A stretch of 64,000 nt of DNA from Microbacterium laevaniformans (GTDB lineage Bacteria > Actinomycetota > Actinomycetes > Actinomycetales > Microbacteriaceae), in assembly GCF_016907555.1 (NCBI RefSeq), contig NZ_JAFBCE010000001.1:248001-312000 (forward strand), in the 5' to 3' direction. Shown piece by piece: positions 40,682-50,457 of this stretch. Under the pieces are notes generated by a model, which worked only from the letters and a program-made list of their open reading frames with translations, had not been told where the DNA came from and did not search any database. Position 1 is the first letter of the stretch; each line of letters opens with the position of its first letter. The translations under genes were made by a program, and so were the position numbers.

Positions 40682-41094
40682 TGGTCAGTACGACGCCGGG
40701 GGGCTGAAAACCGACTGAATGAACTGTGGGGGTTCGTTCCGCCGCATCGCGCAGAGTCTGCGCGTGTGCACGGTGACAGGTTGTGGGGGCATGAGCGCTG
40801 CTCGTGGATGTATGGGGGATGCTGTTCGGGGGACCCGAGCGCACTCGTCGCGGTTCGGCGTTTCCGACCGCGTCTCCCTGGCTCCTGCCGGCGATGGACG
40901 ATTCGCCGTCGATGTGGATGCCGGGGGGCGTCCTCATCGCGGTCGTCCGCGCCTGCGCGTCGTTCTGAACGCTGCGCCATCGCGTCGGGGGGACGCGGCG
41001 CGCTGAGACCCGGGGCGCGCGGTCGGGGGGTCGCGCGTCCCGCGGAGACCGGGAGGGGTGGGCTTTCCCCAAGGGCCCACCCCTCCCCTTTTTG
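40682..41094 (+). ncRNA. Candidate orphan RNA with eight G-runs
   Basis: The unit between the promoter at 40647 and the terminator at 41051 is about 410 nt. It carries runs of five or six Gs at 40698, 40728, 40785, 40814, 40828, 40923, 40987 and 41025. I do not find tmRNA, RNase P, SRP or 6S signatures. An open frame at 40719-41006 (95 codons) exists, but its third-position GC is clearly lower than in the neighbours and it has no Shine-Dalgarno sequence. A noncoding RNA, or a short-peptide mRNA, is more likely. Confidence 0.5.
41051..41094 (+). terminator. Rho-independent terminator of the orphan transcript
   Basis: A 13-bp stem pairs GGGAGGGGTGGGC (41051-41063) with 41075-41087, then C and five Ts (41089-41093). 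It separates the orphan unit from the S10 promoter. Confidence 0.88.
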
Positions 41095-41157
41095 TGTCTG
41101 CCGCGCACGGCGAGGGACCAGGGCAACGCCCGGCATCCCGGCGCGACACGCCCGGGT

Positions 41158-41186
41158 TTGCGACACGCCCGGCGGACACGTAGACT
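41158..41186 (+). promoter_or_regulatory. Promoter of the S10 ribosomal operon
   Basis: TTGCGA (41158-41163), 17 bases, TAGACT (41181-41186). The predicted start is near 41193, about 284 bases before rpsJ. Confidence 0.82.
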
Positions 41187-41192
41187 AGACCA

Positions 41193-41476
41193 GTTCCACA
41201 TTCCTGCGTGCGCGTCAGCGACGTGCGGGATCACTGCCAGGGCAGTGCATAGGCGGCGCATCCTCTTCGGAAAAGCGCACTGACCTAGGCCGCGGGCAGC
41301 AGAACAACACAATCCGATCTCTCCTGGAAACAGGATTCGCCCGCGTGCGCGCGAACGATCGGAACTGACATCAGAACAGTGGTGCGCAAGTGCCCGGCAC
41401 AACCCTGTGCCATGTGCGTCCAATGCCCCCTGAGCGATCAGGGCAGGTACGACGCGAGAAAGAGAGTGAGCAGACA
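41193..41476 (+). promoter_or_regulatory. Structured 5' leader of the S10 operon
   Basis: The leader has several perfect stems. CACTGC/GCAGTG lies at 41232-41247. CCGATC (41314-41319) pairs with GATCGG (41357-41362) and encloses TCCTG-GAAA-CAGGA (41322-41335, a GNRA tetraloop). GGCACA-accc-TGTGCC lies at 41396-41411 and CCCTGA-gcga-TCAGGG at 41428-41443, again with a GNRA-type loop. In E. coli, L4 represses its own operon through an S10 leader. A similar autoregulation here is inference. Confidence 0.65.
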
Positions 41477-41785
41477 ATGGCGGGACAGAAGATCCGCATT
41501 CGCCTGAAGTCGTATGACCACGAGGTCATCGACACGTCGGCGCGCAAGATCGTCGACACGGTGACCCGCGCAGGCGCCACCGTTGTGGGCCCCGTGCCCC
41601 TTCCGACCGAGAAGAACGTCGTGTGCGTCATCCGGTCGCCCCACAAGTACAAGGACAGCCGCGAGCACTTCGAGATGCGCACCCACAAGCGCCTGATCGA
41701 CATCATCGACCCGACGCCCAAGGCCGTCGACTCGCTGATGCGTCTCGACCTCCCGGCCGACGTCAACATCGAGATCAAGCTCTGA
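41477..41785 (+). CDS. rpsJ: 30S ribosomal protein S10
   Basis: S10 (NusE), 102 residues, a 30S head protein also involved in transcription antitermination. Typical sequence: [41 protein letters not shown] 41477 gives the standard MAGQKIRI start. The ribosome-binding site is weak (GAGAGTGAG). First gene of the S10-spc operon. Confidence 0.98.
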   Translation: MAGQKIRIRLKSYDHEVIDTSARKIVDTVTRAGATVVGPVPLPTEKNVVCVIRSPHKYKDSREHFEMRTHKRLIDIIDPTPKAVDSLMRLDLPADVNIEIKL

Positions 41786-41795
41786 GGTCCCGGTC

Positions 41796-42455
41796 ATGGC
41801 ACACATCAACGAAAAGGTTTCCAAGGGCCTGCTCGGCACGAAGCTCGGCATGACCCAGGTCTGGGACGAGAACGGCAAGCTCGTTCCCGTCACCGTCATC
41901 GAGGTGGCCCCCAACGTGGTCACCCAGGTGCGCACGCCCGAGCGTGACGGCTACAACGCCGTTCAGATCGCCTACGGCCAGATCGACCCCCGCAAGGTCA
42001 ACAAGCCCCAGACGGCCCATTTCGAGGCCGCGGGTGTGACCCCCCGCCGCCACCTCACCGAGGTGCGCACCGCGGATGCCGCTGACTACTCACTCGGTCA
42101 GGAGCTCACCGTGGACGCCACCTTCGAGGCCGGCCAGCTGGTCGACGTCGTCGGCACCAGCAAGGGCAAGGGCACCGCGGGTGTCATGAAGCGTCACAAC
42201 TTCAAGGGTGTCTCCGCCTCGCACGGTGCGCACCGCAACCACCGCAAGCCCGGCTCCATCGGCGCCTCGTCGACGCCGAGCCGCGTCTTCAAGGGCATGC
42301 GCATGGCCGGCCGTATGGGTGGCGAGCGCGTGACCGTCCTCAACCTCACGGTGCACGCCGTCGACGCCGAGAAGGGTCTGCTGCTCGTCAAGGGCGCCGT
42401 CCCCGGTGCGCGTGGCCGCATCGTCTACGTCCGCAACGCAGTGAAGGGTGCCTGA
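41796..42455 (+). CDS. rplC: 50S ribosomal protein L3
   Basis: L3, 219 residues, binds near the 3' end of 23S rRNA and reaches the peptidyl-transferase centre. Recognised by [14 protein letters not shown] and the loop [33 protein letters not shown]. It starts 10 bases after rpsJ. Confidence 0.98.
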   Translation: MAHINEKVSKGLLGTKLGMTQVWDENGKLVPVTVIEVAPNVVTQVRTPERDGYNAVQIAYGQIDPRKVNKPQTAHFEAAGVTPRRHLTEVRTADAADYSLGQELTVDATFEAGQLVDVVGTSKGKGTAGVMKRHNFKGVSASHGAHRNHRKPGSIGASSTPSRVFKGMRMAGRMGGERVTVLNLTVHAVDAEKGLLLVKGAVPGARGRIVYVRNAVKGA

Positions 42456-42457
42456 TC

Positions 42458-43120
42458 ATGGCTGACTCGACTCTCGCGCTCGACGTCCACAGCCCCAGTG
42501 GCAAGAAGGCCGGCTCGGTCGCCCTTCCCGCTGCGCTGTTCGACGTCAAGACGAACATCCCGCTGATCCACCAGGTCGTCGTCGCGCAGCTCGCGGCGGC
42601 TCGCCAGGGCACGCACTCGACCAAGCGTCGTGGCGAGGTCTCCGGTGCCGGCCGCAAGCCCTTCAAGCAGAAGGGCACGGGTAACGCCCGTCAGGGCTCC
42701 ATCCGCGCGCCGCACATGACCGGTGGTGGCATCGTCCACGGTCCGAAGCCGCGCGACTACTCGCAGCGCACCCCCAAGAAGATGATCGCCGCCGCCCTCC
42801 TGGGCGCGCTGAGCGACCGTGCTCGCGGTGGTCGTCTGCACGTGGTGGACTCCTTCGGCATCGAGGGCGCCCCGTCGACCAAGGCCGCTGCGGCCGTCCT
42901 CGCCGAGCTCGCTCCGACCAAGAACGTCCTGGTCGTCATCGAGCGCGGTGACGAGCTGGCGGTCAAGAGCGTGCGCAACCTTGCGTACGTCCACGTCCTC
43001 AGCTTCGACCAGCTGAACGCCTACGACGTGCTCGTCTCCGACGACATCGTCTTCACCAAGGCCGCCTACGACGCGTTCGTCGCGTCCAAGAGCGCCACCA
43101 CCGAGGAGGTCTCGGCATGA
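42458..43120 (+). CDS. rplD: 50S ribosomal protein L4
   Basis: L4, 220 residues, lines the exit tunnel with the extended loop [37 protein letters not shown], the site of macrolide-resistance changes. That loop is unaltered here. In other bacteria L4 represses this operon. It begins 2 bases after rplC and its end overlaps rplW by 4 bases. Confidence 0.98.
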   Translation: MADSTLALDVHSPSGKKAGSVALPAALFDVKTNIPLIHQVVVAQLAAARQGTHSTKRRGEVSGAGRKPFKQKGTGNARQGSIRAPHMTGGGIVHGPKPRDYSQRTPKKMIAAALLGALSDRARGGRLHVVDSFGIEGAPSTKAAAAVLAELAPTKNVLVVIERGDELAVKSVRNLAYVHVLSFDQLNAYDVLVSDDIVFTKAAYDAFVASKSATTEEVSA

Positions 43121-43419
43121 ACGTCTCCGTCAACAAGGACCCGCGCGACATCATCCTGAAGCCGGTCGTCTCGGAGAAGAGCTACGGGCTCATCGACGAG
43201 GGCAAGTACACCTTCCTGGTGGACCCGCGCTCCTCGAAGACCGAGATCAAGCTCGCGATCGAGAAGATCTTCGGCGTCAAGGTCGCTGCGGTCAACACGC
43301 TCAACCGCGCGGGCAAGTCCCGCCGCACCCGCTTCGGCACCGGCAAGCGCAAGGACACCAAGCGCGCCATCGTCACGCTCAAGTCGGGCACCATCGACAT
43401 CTTCACGGCCGTCGGCTGA
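43117..43419 (+). CDS. rplW: 50S ribosomal protein L23
   Basis: L23, 100 residues, sits at the tunnel exit and is the docking site for trigger factor and SRP. Typical sequence: [46 protein letters not shown] overlap with rplD. Confidence 0.97.
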   Translation: MNVSVNKDPRDIILKPVVSEKSYGLIDEGKYTFLVDPRSSKTEIKLAIEKIFGVKVAAVNTLNRAGKSRRTRFGTGKRKDTKRAIVTLKSGTIDIFTAVG

Positions 43420-43443
43420 CAGCTGGGATAGAGGACAACCAAC

Positions 43444-44283
43444 ATGGCTATTCGCAAGTACAAGCCCACGACCCCGGGTCGCCGCGGTTCGTCGGTGGCC
43501 GACTTCGCCGAGATCACGCGATCGACGCCCGAGAAGTCGCTGCTCCGTCCGCTGTCGAAGACCGGTGGTCGCAACAACCAGGGGCGCATCACCACGCGTC
43601 ACATCGGTGGCGGTCACAAGCGTCAGTACCGCGTCATCGACTTCCGTCGCAATGACAAGGACGGCGTCAACGCCAAGGTCGCGCACATCGAGTACGACCC
43701 CAACCGCACCGCGCGCATCGCGCTGCTGCACTACGTGGACGGCGAGAAGCGTTACATCCTCGCTCCGAACAAGCTGCAGCAGGGCGACATCGTCGAGTCC
43801 GGTGCGGGCGCTGACATCAAGCCGGGCAACAACCTGCCGCTGAAGAACATCCCCACCGGTACCGTGATCCACGCGATCGAGCTCCGCCCCGGCGGCGGCG
43901 CGAAGATGGCGCGTTCGGCCGGTGCGTCGGTTCGCCTGGTCGCCAAGGACGGCCCCTACGCGCAGCTTCGTCTGCCGTCGGGCGAGATCCGCAACGTCGA
44001 CGCGCGCTGCCGCGCCACGATCGGCGAGGTCGGCAACGCCGAGCAGTCGAACATCAACTGGGGCAAGGCCGGCCGCAACCGCTGGAAGGGCATCCGCCCG
44101 ACCGTCCGCGGTGTCGCGATGAACCCGGTCGACCACCCGCACGGTGGTGGTGAGGGCAAGACGTCCGGTGGACGTCACCCCGTCTCTCCTTGGGGCCAGG
44201 CTGAGGGTCGCACCCGCCACGCCAACAAGGAAAGCGACAAGTACATCGTCCGTCGTCGCAACGCCGGCAAGAAGCGCAAGTAG
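43444..44283 (+). CDS. rplB: 50S ribosomal protein L2
   Basis: L2, 279 residues, needed for subunit joining and peptidyl transfer. Conserved: [21 protein letters not shown] and [29 protein letters not shown], which holds the key histidine near the active site. Normal length. 24 bases after rplW. Confidence 0.98.
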   Translation: MAIRKYKPTTPGRRGSSVADFAEITRSTPEKSLLRPLSKTGGRNNQGRITTRHIGGGHKRQYRVIDFRRNDKDGVNAKVAHIEYDPNRTARIALLHYVDGEKRYILAPNKLQQGDIVESGAGADIKPGNNLPLKNIPTGTVIHAIELRPGGGAKMARSAGASVRLVAKDGPYAQLRLPSGEIRNVDARCRATIGEVGNAEQSNINWGKAGRNRWKGIRPTVRGVAMNPVDHPHGGGEGKTSGGRHPVSPWGQAEGRTRHANKESDKYIVRRRNAGKKRK

Positions 44284-44295
44284 GAGTAGAGGAAG

Positions 44296-44577
44296 ATGCC
44301 TCGCAGCCTGAAGAAGGGCCCCTTCGTCGACGAGCACCTGCTTCGCAAGGTCGTCTCGCAGAACGATGCCGGCACCAAGAACGTCATCAAGACCTGGTCG
44401 CGCCGTTCGATGATCATCCCCGCCATGCTGGGACACACCATCGCCGTGCACGACGGACGCAAGCACATCCCCGTGTTCGTGTCCGAGACCATGGTCGGTC
44501 ACAAGCTGGGCGAGTTCGCGCCCACCCGCACCTTCCGCGGCCACGAGAAGGACGACAAGAAGGGTCGCCGCCGCTGA
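44296..44577 (+). CDS. rpsS: 30S ribosomal protein S19
   Basis: S19, 93 residues, in the head of the 30S with S13. Conserved: [56 protein letters not shown] ribosome-binding site, 12 bases after rplB. Confidence 0.98.
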   Translation: MPRSLKKGPFVDEHLLRKVVSQNDAGTKNVIKTWSRRSMIIPAMLGHTIAVHDGRKHIPVFVSETMVGHKLGEFAPTRTFRGHEKDDKKGRRR

Positions 44578-44616
44578 CGCGGTGGCGTTCCTAGAGAGGA
44601 CTAGAGGAGGAGAGAA

Positions 44617-45015
44617 ATGGTGGATTCCATCGCACGCGTCAAGCACATCCGCGTGACCCCTCAGAAGGCTCGTCGTGTCGTCGCGCTGATCAAGGGCAAG
44701 CAGGCTCAGGAGGCCCTGGCCATCCTGAAGTTCGCGCCCCAGAGTGCCAGCGAGCCGATCTACAAGCTCGTCGCCGCTGCGGTCGCCAACGCCCGGGTGA
44801 AGGCTGACAAGGACGGCGAGTTCCTGGACGAGCAGGACCTGTACGTGCGCAACGCGTACGTCGACGAGGGCACGACGCTCAAGCGTTTCCAGCCCCGTGC
44901 ACAGGGCCGCGCCTTCCAGATCAAGAAGCGCACGAGCCACATCACCGTCGAGCTCGCGACCCCCGAGGTCGATGAGGCCGCGGCCGGCTCCACGAACAAG
45001 AAGGCGAGCAAGTAA
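44617..45015 (+). CDS. rplV: 50S ribosomal protein L22
   Basis: L22, 132 residues, with a beta hairpin in the exit tunnel ([20 protein letters not shown]). It has a short Ala/Glu/Lys C-terminal tail beyond the usual 110 residues. GAGGAGAG precedes the ATG. Overlaps rpsC by one base. Confidence 0.97.
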   Translation: MVDSIARVKHIRVTPQKARRVVALIKGKQAQEALAILKFAPQSASEPIYKLVAAAVANARVKADKDGEFLDEQDLYVRNAYVDEGTTLKRFQPRAQGRAFQIKKRTSHITVELATPEVDEAAAGSTNKKASK

Positions 45016-45776
45016 TGGGACAGAAGGTCAACCCGTACGGCTTCCGCCTCGGCATCACCACGGACCACGTGTCGCGTTGGTTCTCCGACTCCACGAAGCC
45101 GGGACAGCGTTACGCCGACTACGTGGCCGAGGACGTCAAGATCCGCAAGCTCCTGCAGACGCAGCTGGACCGCGCCGGCGTGAGCGGCATCGAGATCGAG
45201 CGCACGCGTGATCGCGTCCGCGTCGACATCCACACCGCCCGCCCCGGCATCGTCATCGGCCGCCGCGGCGCCGAGGCCGAGCGCATCCGCGCCGACCTCG
45301 AGAAGCTCACGGGCAAGCAGATCCAGCTGAACATCCTCGAGGTCAAGAACCCCGAGGCCGACGCCCAGCTGGTCGCCCAGGGCATCGCCGAGCAGCTCTC
45401 CGCCCGCGTGGCCTTCCGCCGCGCGATGCGCAAGGGTCTGCAGGGCGCACAGCGCGCCGGCGCCAAGGGCATCCGCATCCAGGTCTCGGGTCGTCTCGGC
45501 GGCGCCGAGATGAGCCGTTCGGAGTTCTACCGCGAGGGTCGTGTGCCGCTGCACACGCTGCGCGCGAACATCGACTACGGCTTCTACGAGGCCAAGACCA
45601 CCTTCGGCCGCATCGGTGTGAAGGTCTGGATCTACAAGGGCGACCTCACCAACAAGGAGCTCGCTCGCGAGCAGGCCAACGCGCCGAAGGCACCCCGCGG
45701 TCGTGACGACCGTGGTGGCGACCGTCGTCGCGCGCCCCGCAACGAGGCGCCCGTCGCAGAAGGAGCATCGGCATAA
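45015..45776 (+). CDS. rpsC: 30S ribosomal protein S3
   Basis: S3, 253 residues, with KH domain ([25 protein letters not shown]) and C-terminal domain ([32 protein letters not shown]). The last 35 residues form an Arg/Asp/Ala-rich tail. TAATGG junctions overlap both neighbours by one base. Confidence 0.98.
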   Translation: MGQKVNPYGFRLGITTDHVSRWFSDSTKPGQRYADYVAEDVKIRKLLQTQLDRAGVSGIEIERTRDRVRVDIHTARPGIVIGRRGAEAERIRADLEKLTGKQIQLNILEVKNPEADAQLVAQGIAEQLSARVAFRRAMRKGLQGAQRAGAKGIRIQVSGRLGGAEMSRSEFYREGRVPLHTLRANIDYGFYEAKTTFGRIGVKVWIYKGDLTNKELAREQANAPKAPRGRDDRGGDRRRAPRNEAPVAEGASA

Positions 45777-46195
45777 TGCTTATTCCCCGTAAGGTCAAGT
45801 ACCGCAAGCAGCACCACCCGGGTCGCGCGGGCCAGGCCACCGGCGGCACGAAGGTCTCCTTCGGCGAGTTCGGCATCCAGGCCCTCACCCCCGCGTATGT
45901 GACCAACCGTCAGATCGAGTCCGCTCGTATCGCGATGACGCGTCACATCAAGCGTGGCGGCAAGGTGTGGATCAACATCTACCCCGACCGTCCCCTGACC
46001 AAGAAGCCGGCCGAAACCCGCATGGGTTCCGGTAAGGGTTCGCCGGAGTGGTGGGTCGCCAACGTCAAGCCGGGTCGCGTCCTGTTCGAGGTCGCGGGCG
46101 TCAACGAGCAGCTCGCTCGCGAGGCGCTCACCCGTGCAATCCACAAGCTGCCCCTGAAGGCACGCATCATCAAGCGCGAGGAGGGCGACGCGTAA
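45776..46195 (+). CDS. rplP: 50S ribosomal protein L16
   Basis: L16, 139 residues, positions tRNA at the A and P sites. Conserved: [24 protein letters not shown] and [27 protein letters not shown]. One-base overlaps on both sides. Confidence 0.98.
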   Translation: MLIPRKVKYRKQHHPGRAGQATGGTKVSFGEFGIQALTPAYVTNRQIESARIAMTRHIKRGGKVWINIYPDRPLTKKPAETRMGSGKGSPEWWVANVKPGRVLFEVAGVNEQLAREALTRAIHKLPLKARIIKREEGDA

Positions 46196-46509
46196 TGGCC
46201 GTCGGAACCAAGACGCTCGCTCCGAGCGAGCTGGACACGTTCGAGGACCAGCGCCTCGTCGAAGAGCTGCGCAAGGCCAAGGAAGAGCTGTTCAACCTGC
46301 GCTTCCAGTCGGCCACCGGCCAGCTCGAGAGCCACGGCCGCATCCGCGCCGTCAAGCGCGACATCGCGCGGCTCTACACCGTGATCCGCGAGCGCGAGCT
46401 CGGCATCCGTGCCACGCCCGCCCCCGTCGAGGTCGCGTCCAAGGCGAAGAAGACCAAGGCCAAGAAGGCGGATGACGCTGCCGAGGCCACGAAGGAAGAG
46501 GCCGAGTGA
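46195..46509 (+). CDS. rpmC: 50S ribosomal protein L29 with long C-terminal tail
   Basis: L29, 104 residues. The core ([51 protein letters not shown]) is normal. A C-terminal Lys-then-acidic tail ([23 protein letters not shown]) makes it about 40 residues longer than E. coli L29. ATG 46195 overlaps the rplP stop. The S17 gene overlaps its stop by one base. Confidence 0.96.
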   Translation: MAVGTKTLAPSELDTFEDQRLVEELRKAKEELFNLRFQSATGQLESHGRIRAVKRDIARLYTVIRERELGIRATPAPVEVASKAKKTKAKKADDAAEATKEEAE

Positions 46510-46874
46510 TGGCTGAGACCACCGAGAAGAAGGCCGCCAAGAAGGCGCCGGCCGCCGAGGCCGTCGTTCAGGCGCCCGCTGCCGGTCACGAGTCGGCTGC
46601 CCATGACGTGCGCGATGCGGACGCCCGTGGCTACCGCAAGTCGCGTCGTGGCTACGTCGTCAGCGACAAGATGGACAAGACGATCGTCGTCGAGGTCGAA
46701 GACCGCGTGAAGCACCCGCTGTACGGCAAGGTCATCCGTCGCACGTCGAAGGTCAAGGCCCACGACGAGCAGAACAGCGCCGGCATCGGCGACCTCGTGC
46801 TGATCAACGAGACCCGGCCGCTCAGCGCCACCAAGCGGTGGCGCCTGGTCGAGATCCTCGAGAAGGCGAAGTAA
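46509..46874 (+). CDS. rpsQ: 30S ribosomal protein S17 with long N-terminal extension
   Basis: S17, 121 residues. The core begins at about residue 38 with [40 protein letters not shown]. The first 37 residues are an Ala/Lys/Glu-rich extension absent from E. coli S17. ATG 46509 overlaps the rpmC stop; a GTG one codon earlier is less likely. Confidence 0.96.
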   Translation: MAETTEKKAAKKAPAAEAVVQAPAAGHESAAHDVRDADARGYRKSRRGYVVSDKMDKTIVVEVEDRVKHPLYGKVIRRTSKVKAHDEQNSAGIGDLVLINETRPLSATKRWRLVEILEKAK

Positions 46875-46877
46875 GAA

Positions 46878-47246
46878 ATGATCCAGACTGAGTCCCGCCT
46901 CAAGGTCGCCGACAACACCGGCGCCAAGGAGCTGCTCACGATCCGTGTGCTCGGCGGCTCCAACCGCCGTTATGCCGGTCTCGGCGACATCATCGTCGCG
47001 ACCGTCAAGGACGCGATCCCCGGCGGCAACGTCAAGAAGGGCGATGTGGTCAAGGCCGTCATCGTCCGTACCAAGAAGGAGGTCCGTCGTCCCGACGGCT
47101 CCTACATCAAGTTCGACGAGAACGCCGCCGTCATCCTGAAGAACGACGGGGAGCCCCGCGGCACCCGCATCTTCGGACCGGTCGGTCGTGAGCTTCGTGA
47201 CAAGAAGTTCATGAAGATCGTGTCGCTCGCACCGGAGGTGATCTGA
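46878..47246 (+). CDS. rplN: 50S ribosomal protein L14
   Basis: L14, 122 residues, an intersubunit bridge protein. Conserved: [28 protein letters not shown], the [21 protein letters not shown] loop and [13 protein letters not shown]. Three bases after rpsQ. Confidence 0.98.
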   Translation: MIQTESRLKVADNTGAKELLTIRVLGGSNRRYAGLGDIIVATVKDAIPGGNVKKGDVVKAVIVRTKKEVRRPDGSYIKFDENAAVILKNDGEPRGTRIFGPVGRELRDKKFMKIVSLAPEVI

Positions 47247-47251
47247 CCCTC

Positions 47252-47611
47252 ATGGCCAAGATCAAGAAGGGTGACCTCGTTCAGGTCATCACTGGCAAGA
47301 AGCAGGACAAGGGCGGCGACCGCGGCAAGCAGGGCAAGGTCCTCGACGTTCTCGTCGAGCAGAACCGCGTCATCGTCGAGGGCGTCAACTACGTCACGAA
47401 GCACAACCGCGTGGGCCAGTCCCAGCGCGGCACCAGGACGGGCGGCATCGAGACGATGGAAGCCCCGATCCACATCTCCAACGTCGCCCTCGTCGACCCC
47501 TCGACCAAGAAGCCGACCAAGGTCGGTCACCGTGTCGAGGAGCAGACGAAGGATGGCGTGAAGCGCACCGTCCGCGTGCGCTACGCGAAGAAGAGCGGCA
47601 AGGACCTCTGA
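47252..47611 (+). CDS. rplX: 50S ribosomal protein L24
   Basis: L24, 119 residues, an assembly initiator near the tunnel exit. KOW motif [29 protein letters not shown], then [36 protein letters not shown]. Two bases before rplE. Confidence 0.97.
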   Translation: MAKIKKGDLVQVITGKKQDKGGDRGKQGKVLDVLVEQNRVIVEGVNYVTKHNRVGQSQRGTRTGGIETMEAPIHISNVALVDPSTKKPTKVGHRVEEQTKDGVKRTVRVRYAKKSGKDL

Positions 47612-47613
47612 AC

Positions 47614-48204
47614 ATGAGCAGCACCACTGCCGCGGCGGCTGGCAAGATCCAGCCCCGCCTGAAGCAGAAGTACCAGGACGAGATCAAGAAGGCCCTGCAG
47701 GACGAGTTCGGCTACGCCAACGTCATGCAGATCCCCGGGATCGTCAAGGTCGTCGTGAACACCGGTGTCGGCGAGGCAGCTCGCGACTCCAAGGTGATCG
47801 ACGGTGCGGTCGACGACCTCACCAAGATCACCGGCCAGAAGCCGGTCGTCACGAAGGCCCGCAAGTCCATCGCGCAGTTCAAGCTGCGCGAGGGCCAGGC
47901 CATCGGTGCGCACGTCACCCTCCGCGGTGACCGTGCTTGGGAGTTCCTGGACCGTCTCGTGAACCTCGCCCTGCCGCGTATCCGCGACTTCCGCGGCCTG
48001 TCGCCCAAGCAGTTCGACGGTCACGGCAACTACACGTTCGGTCTGCAGGAGCAGTCGGTCTTCCACGAGATCAACCAGGACAAGATCGACCGCGTCCGCG
48101 GCTTCGACATCACGATCGTCACCACGGCGAAGACGGATGACGAGGGCCGGTCGCTGCTGCGCCAGCTGGGCTTCCCGTTCAAGACGGACGAGAACCAGGC
48201 CTGA
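47614..48204 (+). CDS. rplE: 50S ribosomal protein L5
   Basis: L5, 196 residues, binds 5S rRNA. Conserved: [48 protein letters not shown] and [29 protein letters not shown]. In most actinobacteria an rpsN gene would follow here. Instead there is an 87-base gap and then rpsH. Confidence 0.98.
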   Translation: MSSTTAAAAGKIQPRLKQKYQDEIKKALQDEFGYANVMQIPGIVKVVVNTGVGEAARDSKVIDGAVDDLTKITGQKPVVTKARKSIAQFKLREGQAIGAHVTLRGDRAWEFLDRLVNLALPRIRDFRGLSPKQFDGHGNYTFGLQEQSVFHEINQDKIDRVRGFDITIVTTAKTDDEGRSLLRQLGFPFKTDENQA

Positions 48205-48291
48205 CACCCCCCGACCTCTCCGGTCGGTCCATCAAGAAGGTCGGCTGTCGTGTAACGGCATCCGAAACCGCTGAACAAAGGAAACCAAGAA
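48205..48291 (+). other. Gap at the usual rpsN site, with hairpin
   Basis: Eighty-seven bases between rplE and rpsH with no S14-like open frame. It contains the hairpin CCGACC-tctcc-GGTCGG (48211-48227) and, before rpsH, an AAAGGAAA ribosome-binding site. Confidence 0.7.
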
Positions 48292-48690
48292 ATGACGATG
48301 ACAGACCCGGTCGCTGACATGCTGACCCGTCTGCGCAACGCGAACTCGGCGCACCACGACTCCGTGTCGCTGCCGAGCTCGAAGCTCAAGACCCACATCG
48401 CCGAGATCCTCCAGCAGGAGGGCTACATCTCCGGCTGGGAGGTCTCCGACGCTCGTGTCGGCCAGACCCTCACCCTCACGCTGAAGTACGGCCCGAACCG
48501 CGAGCGGTCGATCGCCGGCATCAAGCGCGTCTCGAAGCCCGGCCTGCGCGTGTACGCACGCTCGACCGAGATCCCCAAGGTCCTCGGCGGCCTGGGCGTC
48601 GCGATCCTGTCCACCTCCTCCGGTCTTCTCACCGACCGCCAGGCAGAGCAGAAGGGCGTGGGTGGGGAAGTCCTCGCCTACGTGTGGTGA
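48292..48690 (+). CDS. rpsH: 30S ribosomal protein S8
   Basis: S8, 132 residues, a primary 16S-binding protein that in E. coli represses the spc operon. Conserved: [48 protein letters not shown]. Start at ATG 48292 (MTMTDP); ATG 48298 is possible. Confidence 0.97.
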   Translation: MTMTDPVADMLTRLRNANSAHHDSVSLPSSKLKTHIAEILQQEGYISGWEVSDARVGQTLTLTLKYGPNRERSIAGIKRVSKPGLRVYARSTEIPKVLGGLGVAILSTSSGLLTDRQAEQKGVGGEVLAYVW

Positions 48691-48696
48691 TCTGAC

Positions 48697-49233
48697 ATGT
48701 CGCGTATTGGACGTCTTCCCATCGACATCCCCGCCGGCGTGACCGTTTCGGTCGACGGCCAGGATGTCACGGTCACGGGCCCGAAGGGCGAGCTCGCGCT
48801 CTCCGTCTCCAAGCCCATCGAGGTCAAGGTCGAGGAGAACCAGGTTCTGGTCTCCCGTCCCGACGACGAGCGCGAGTCGCGTTCGCTGCACGGACTGACC
48901 CGCACCCTGATCAACAACAACATCATCGGCGTCACCCAGGGCTACACCAAGGGCCTCGAGGTCGTCGGCACCGGTTACCGCGTCGCGCAGAAGGGGACGG
49001 CGGTCGAGTTCGCGCTCGGCTTCTCGCACCCCGTTCTCGTCGAGGCGCCGGCCGGCATCACGCTGACCGTCGAGGGCAACAACAAGCTCACCGTCAGCGG
49101 CATCTCGAAGCAGGCCGTCGGTGAGGCCGCCGCGAACATCCGCAAGATCCGCAAGCCCGAGCCCTACAAGGGCAAGGGTGTGCGCTACGCGGGCGAGGTC
49201 GTTCGCCGCAAGGCCGGAAAGGCTGGTAAGTAA
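48697..49233 (+). CDS. rplF: 50S ribosomal protein L6
   Basis: L6, 178 residues, near the factor-binding site. Conserved: [67 protein letters not shown]. Six bases after rpsH. Confidence 0.98.
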   Translation: MSRIGRLPIDIPAGVTVSVDGQDVTVTGPKGELALSVSKPIEVKVEENQVLVSRPDDERESRSLHGLTRTLINNNIIGVTQGYTKGLEVVGTGYRVAQKGTAVEFALGFSHPVLVEAPAGITLTVEGNNKLTVSGISKQAVGEAAANIRKIRKPEPYKGKGVRYAGEVVRRKAGKAGK

Positions 49234-49235
49234 TC

Positions 49236-49595
49236 ATGGCTGTCAAGTCGAAGAGCGACGCGCGTTCGCGTCGTCACCTGCGCCTTCGCAAGAAGGTCGT
49301 GGGCACCGGGGCCCGTCCGCGCCTCGTCGTCACCCGCTCGGCCCGCCACGTCTTCGTCCAGCTCGTGGACGACAGCAAGGGCGTGACCGTCGCGTCGGCG
49401 TCGACTCTCGAGTCGGACCTGCGCACGTTCGACGGTGACAAGACCGCCAAGGCCCGCAAGGTCGGCGAGCTCGTCGCCGAGCGCGCCAAGGCGGCCGGCT
49501 TCTCGGACGTCGTGTTCGACCGCGGTGGCAACCGCTACGCGGGCCGTGTCGCAGCGATCGCCGAGGGCGCCCGCGAGGGAGGTCTGAACCTGTGA
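49236..49595 (+). CDS. rplR: 50S ribosomal protein L18
   Basis: L18, 119 residues, binds 5S rRNA with L5. Conserved: [31 protein letters not shown] and the C-terminal [26 protein letters not shown]. Its stop overlaps the rpsE GTG by 4 bases. Confidence 0.98.
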   Translation: MAVKSKSDARSRRHLRLRKKVVGTGARPRLVVTRSARHVFVQLVDDSKGVTVASASTLESDLRTFDGDKTAKARKVGELVAERAKAAGFSDVVFDRGGNRYAGRVAAIAEGAREGGLNL

Positions 49596-50272
49596 GCGAT
49601 GCAACTACTCAGAATGTGGAGAACGAAGTGACCGAGCAGGCTGCGGCCACCGCTCCCGTCGAGCGCGAGGCCCGCGAGCCCCGTCGCGGCGGTCGCGAGC
49701 GCAACCCCAACCGCGACCGTGGTTCGCGCGACGCCGAGAAGAGCCAGTTCCTCGAGCGCGTCGTGACGATCAACCGCGTGTCGAAGGTCGTCAAGGGCGG
49801 TCGCCGCTTCAGCTTCACGGCGCTCGTCGTCGTGGGTGACGGCAACGGTCTCGTCGGCGTCGGCTACGGCAAGGCGCGTGAGGTCCCCCTCGCCATCTCC
49901 AAGGGTGTCGAAGAGGCCAAGCGCAACTTCTTCCGCGTGCCCCGCACCGGCTCGTCCATTCCGCACCCGGTGCAGGGTGAGGCCGCTGCCGGTGTCGTGC
50001 TCCTGCGTCCGGCCGCCGCCGGTACCGGTGTCATCGCCGGTGGCCCGGTGCGCGCCGTGCTCGAGTGCGCCGGTATCCACGACGTGCTCTCCAAGTCGCT
50101 CGGTTCGTCGAACACGATCAACATCGTGCACGCGACCGTCGAGGCGCTGAAGCAGCTCGAGGAGCCCCGCGCGGTCGCCGCGCGTCGCGGTCTCGACTTC
50201 GACCAGGTGGCTCCGGCCCGTCTGATCCGTGCCGAGGCTGACGCCGCGGCCGCTGCGAAGGTAGGTGCCTGA
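49592..50272 (+). CDS. rpsE: 30S ribosomal protein S5
   Basis: S5, 226 residues, helps decoding accuracy. Core: [50 protein letters not shown] and [26 protein letters not shown]. The first about 50 residues are an acidic-then-Arg-rich extension. GTG start with GTGA overlap. Confidence 0.97.
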   Translation: MSDATTQNVENEVTEQAAATAPVEREAREPRRGGRERNPNRDRGSRDAEKSQFLERVVTINRVSKVVKGGRRFSFTALVVVGDGNGLVGVGYGKAREVPLAISKGVEEAKRNFFRVPRTGSSIPHPVQGEAAAGVVLLRPAAAGTGVIAGGPVRAVLECAGIHDVLSKSLGSSNTINIVHATVEALKQLEEPRAVAARRGLDFDQVAPARLIRAEADAAAAAKVGA

Positions 50273-50457
50273 TGGCCGCGCGTCTCAAGGTGACCCAGGT
50301 CAAGTCCAAGGTGAGCGAGAAGCAGAACCAGCGTGACACGCTGCGTTCGCTCGGCCTGAAGCGGATCGGCGACTCGGTCGTCCGTCCCGACGACGCGCAG
50401 ACGCGCGGCTACGTCAAGGCTGTCGCCCACCTCGTCAAGGTTGAGGAGATCGACTGA
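50272..50457 (+). CDS. rpmD: 50S ribosomal protein L30
   Basis: L30, 61 residues: [37 protein letters not shown]. Short, normal length, with one-base overlaps to rpsE and rplO. Confidence 0.97.
   Translation: MAARLKVTQVKSKVSEKQNQRDTLRSLGLKRIGDSVVRPDDAQTRGYVKAVAHLVKVEEID

Noticed and set aside
40719-41006. 95-codon open frame in the region before the S10 operon
   Set aside because: Third-position GC is much lower than in the neighbours, there is no Shine-Dalgarno and no recognisable motif. Kept only as a possibility within the orphan transcript.
40682-41094. tmRNA, RNase P RNA or SRP RNA in the gap before rpsJ
   Set aside because: The start GGGGGGCTGAAAACCGAC faintly recalls tmRNA, but no tRNA-like 3' end, tag frame, or P4/GAGGAAAGTCC-type core is present.
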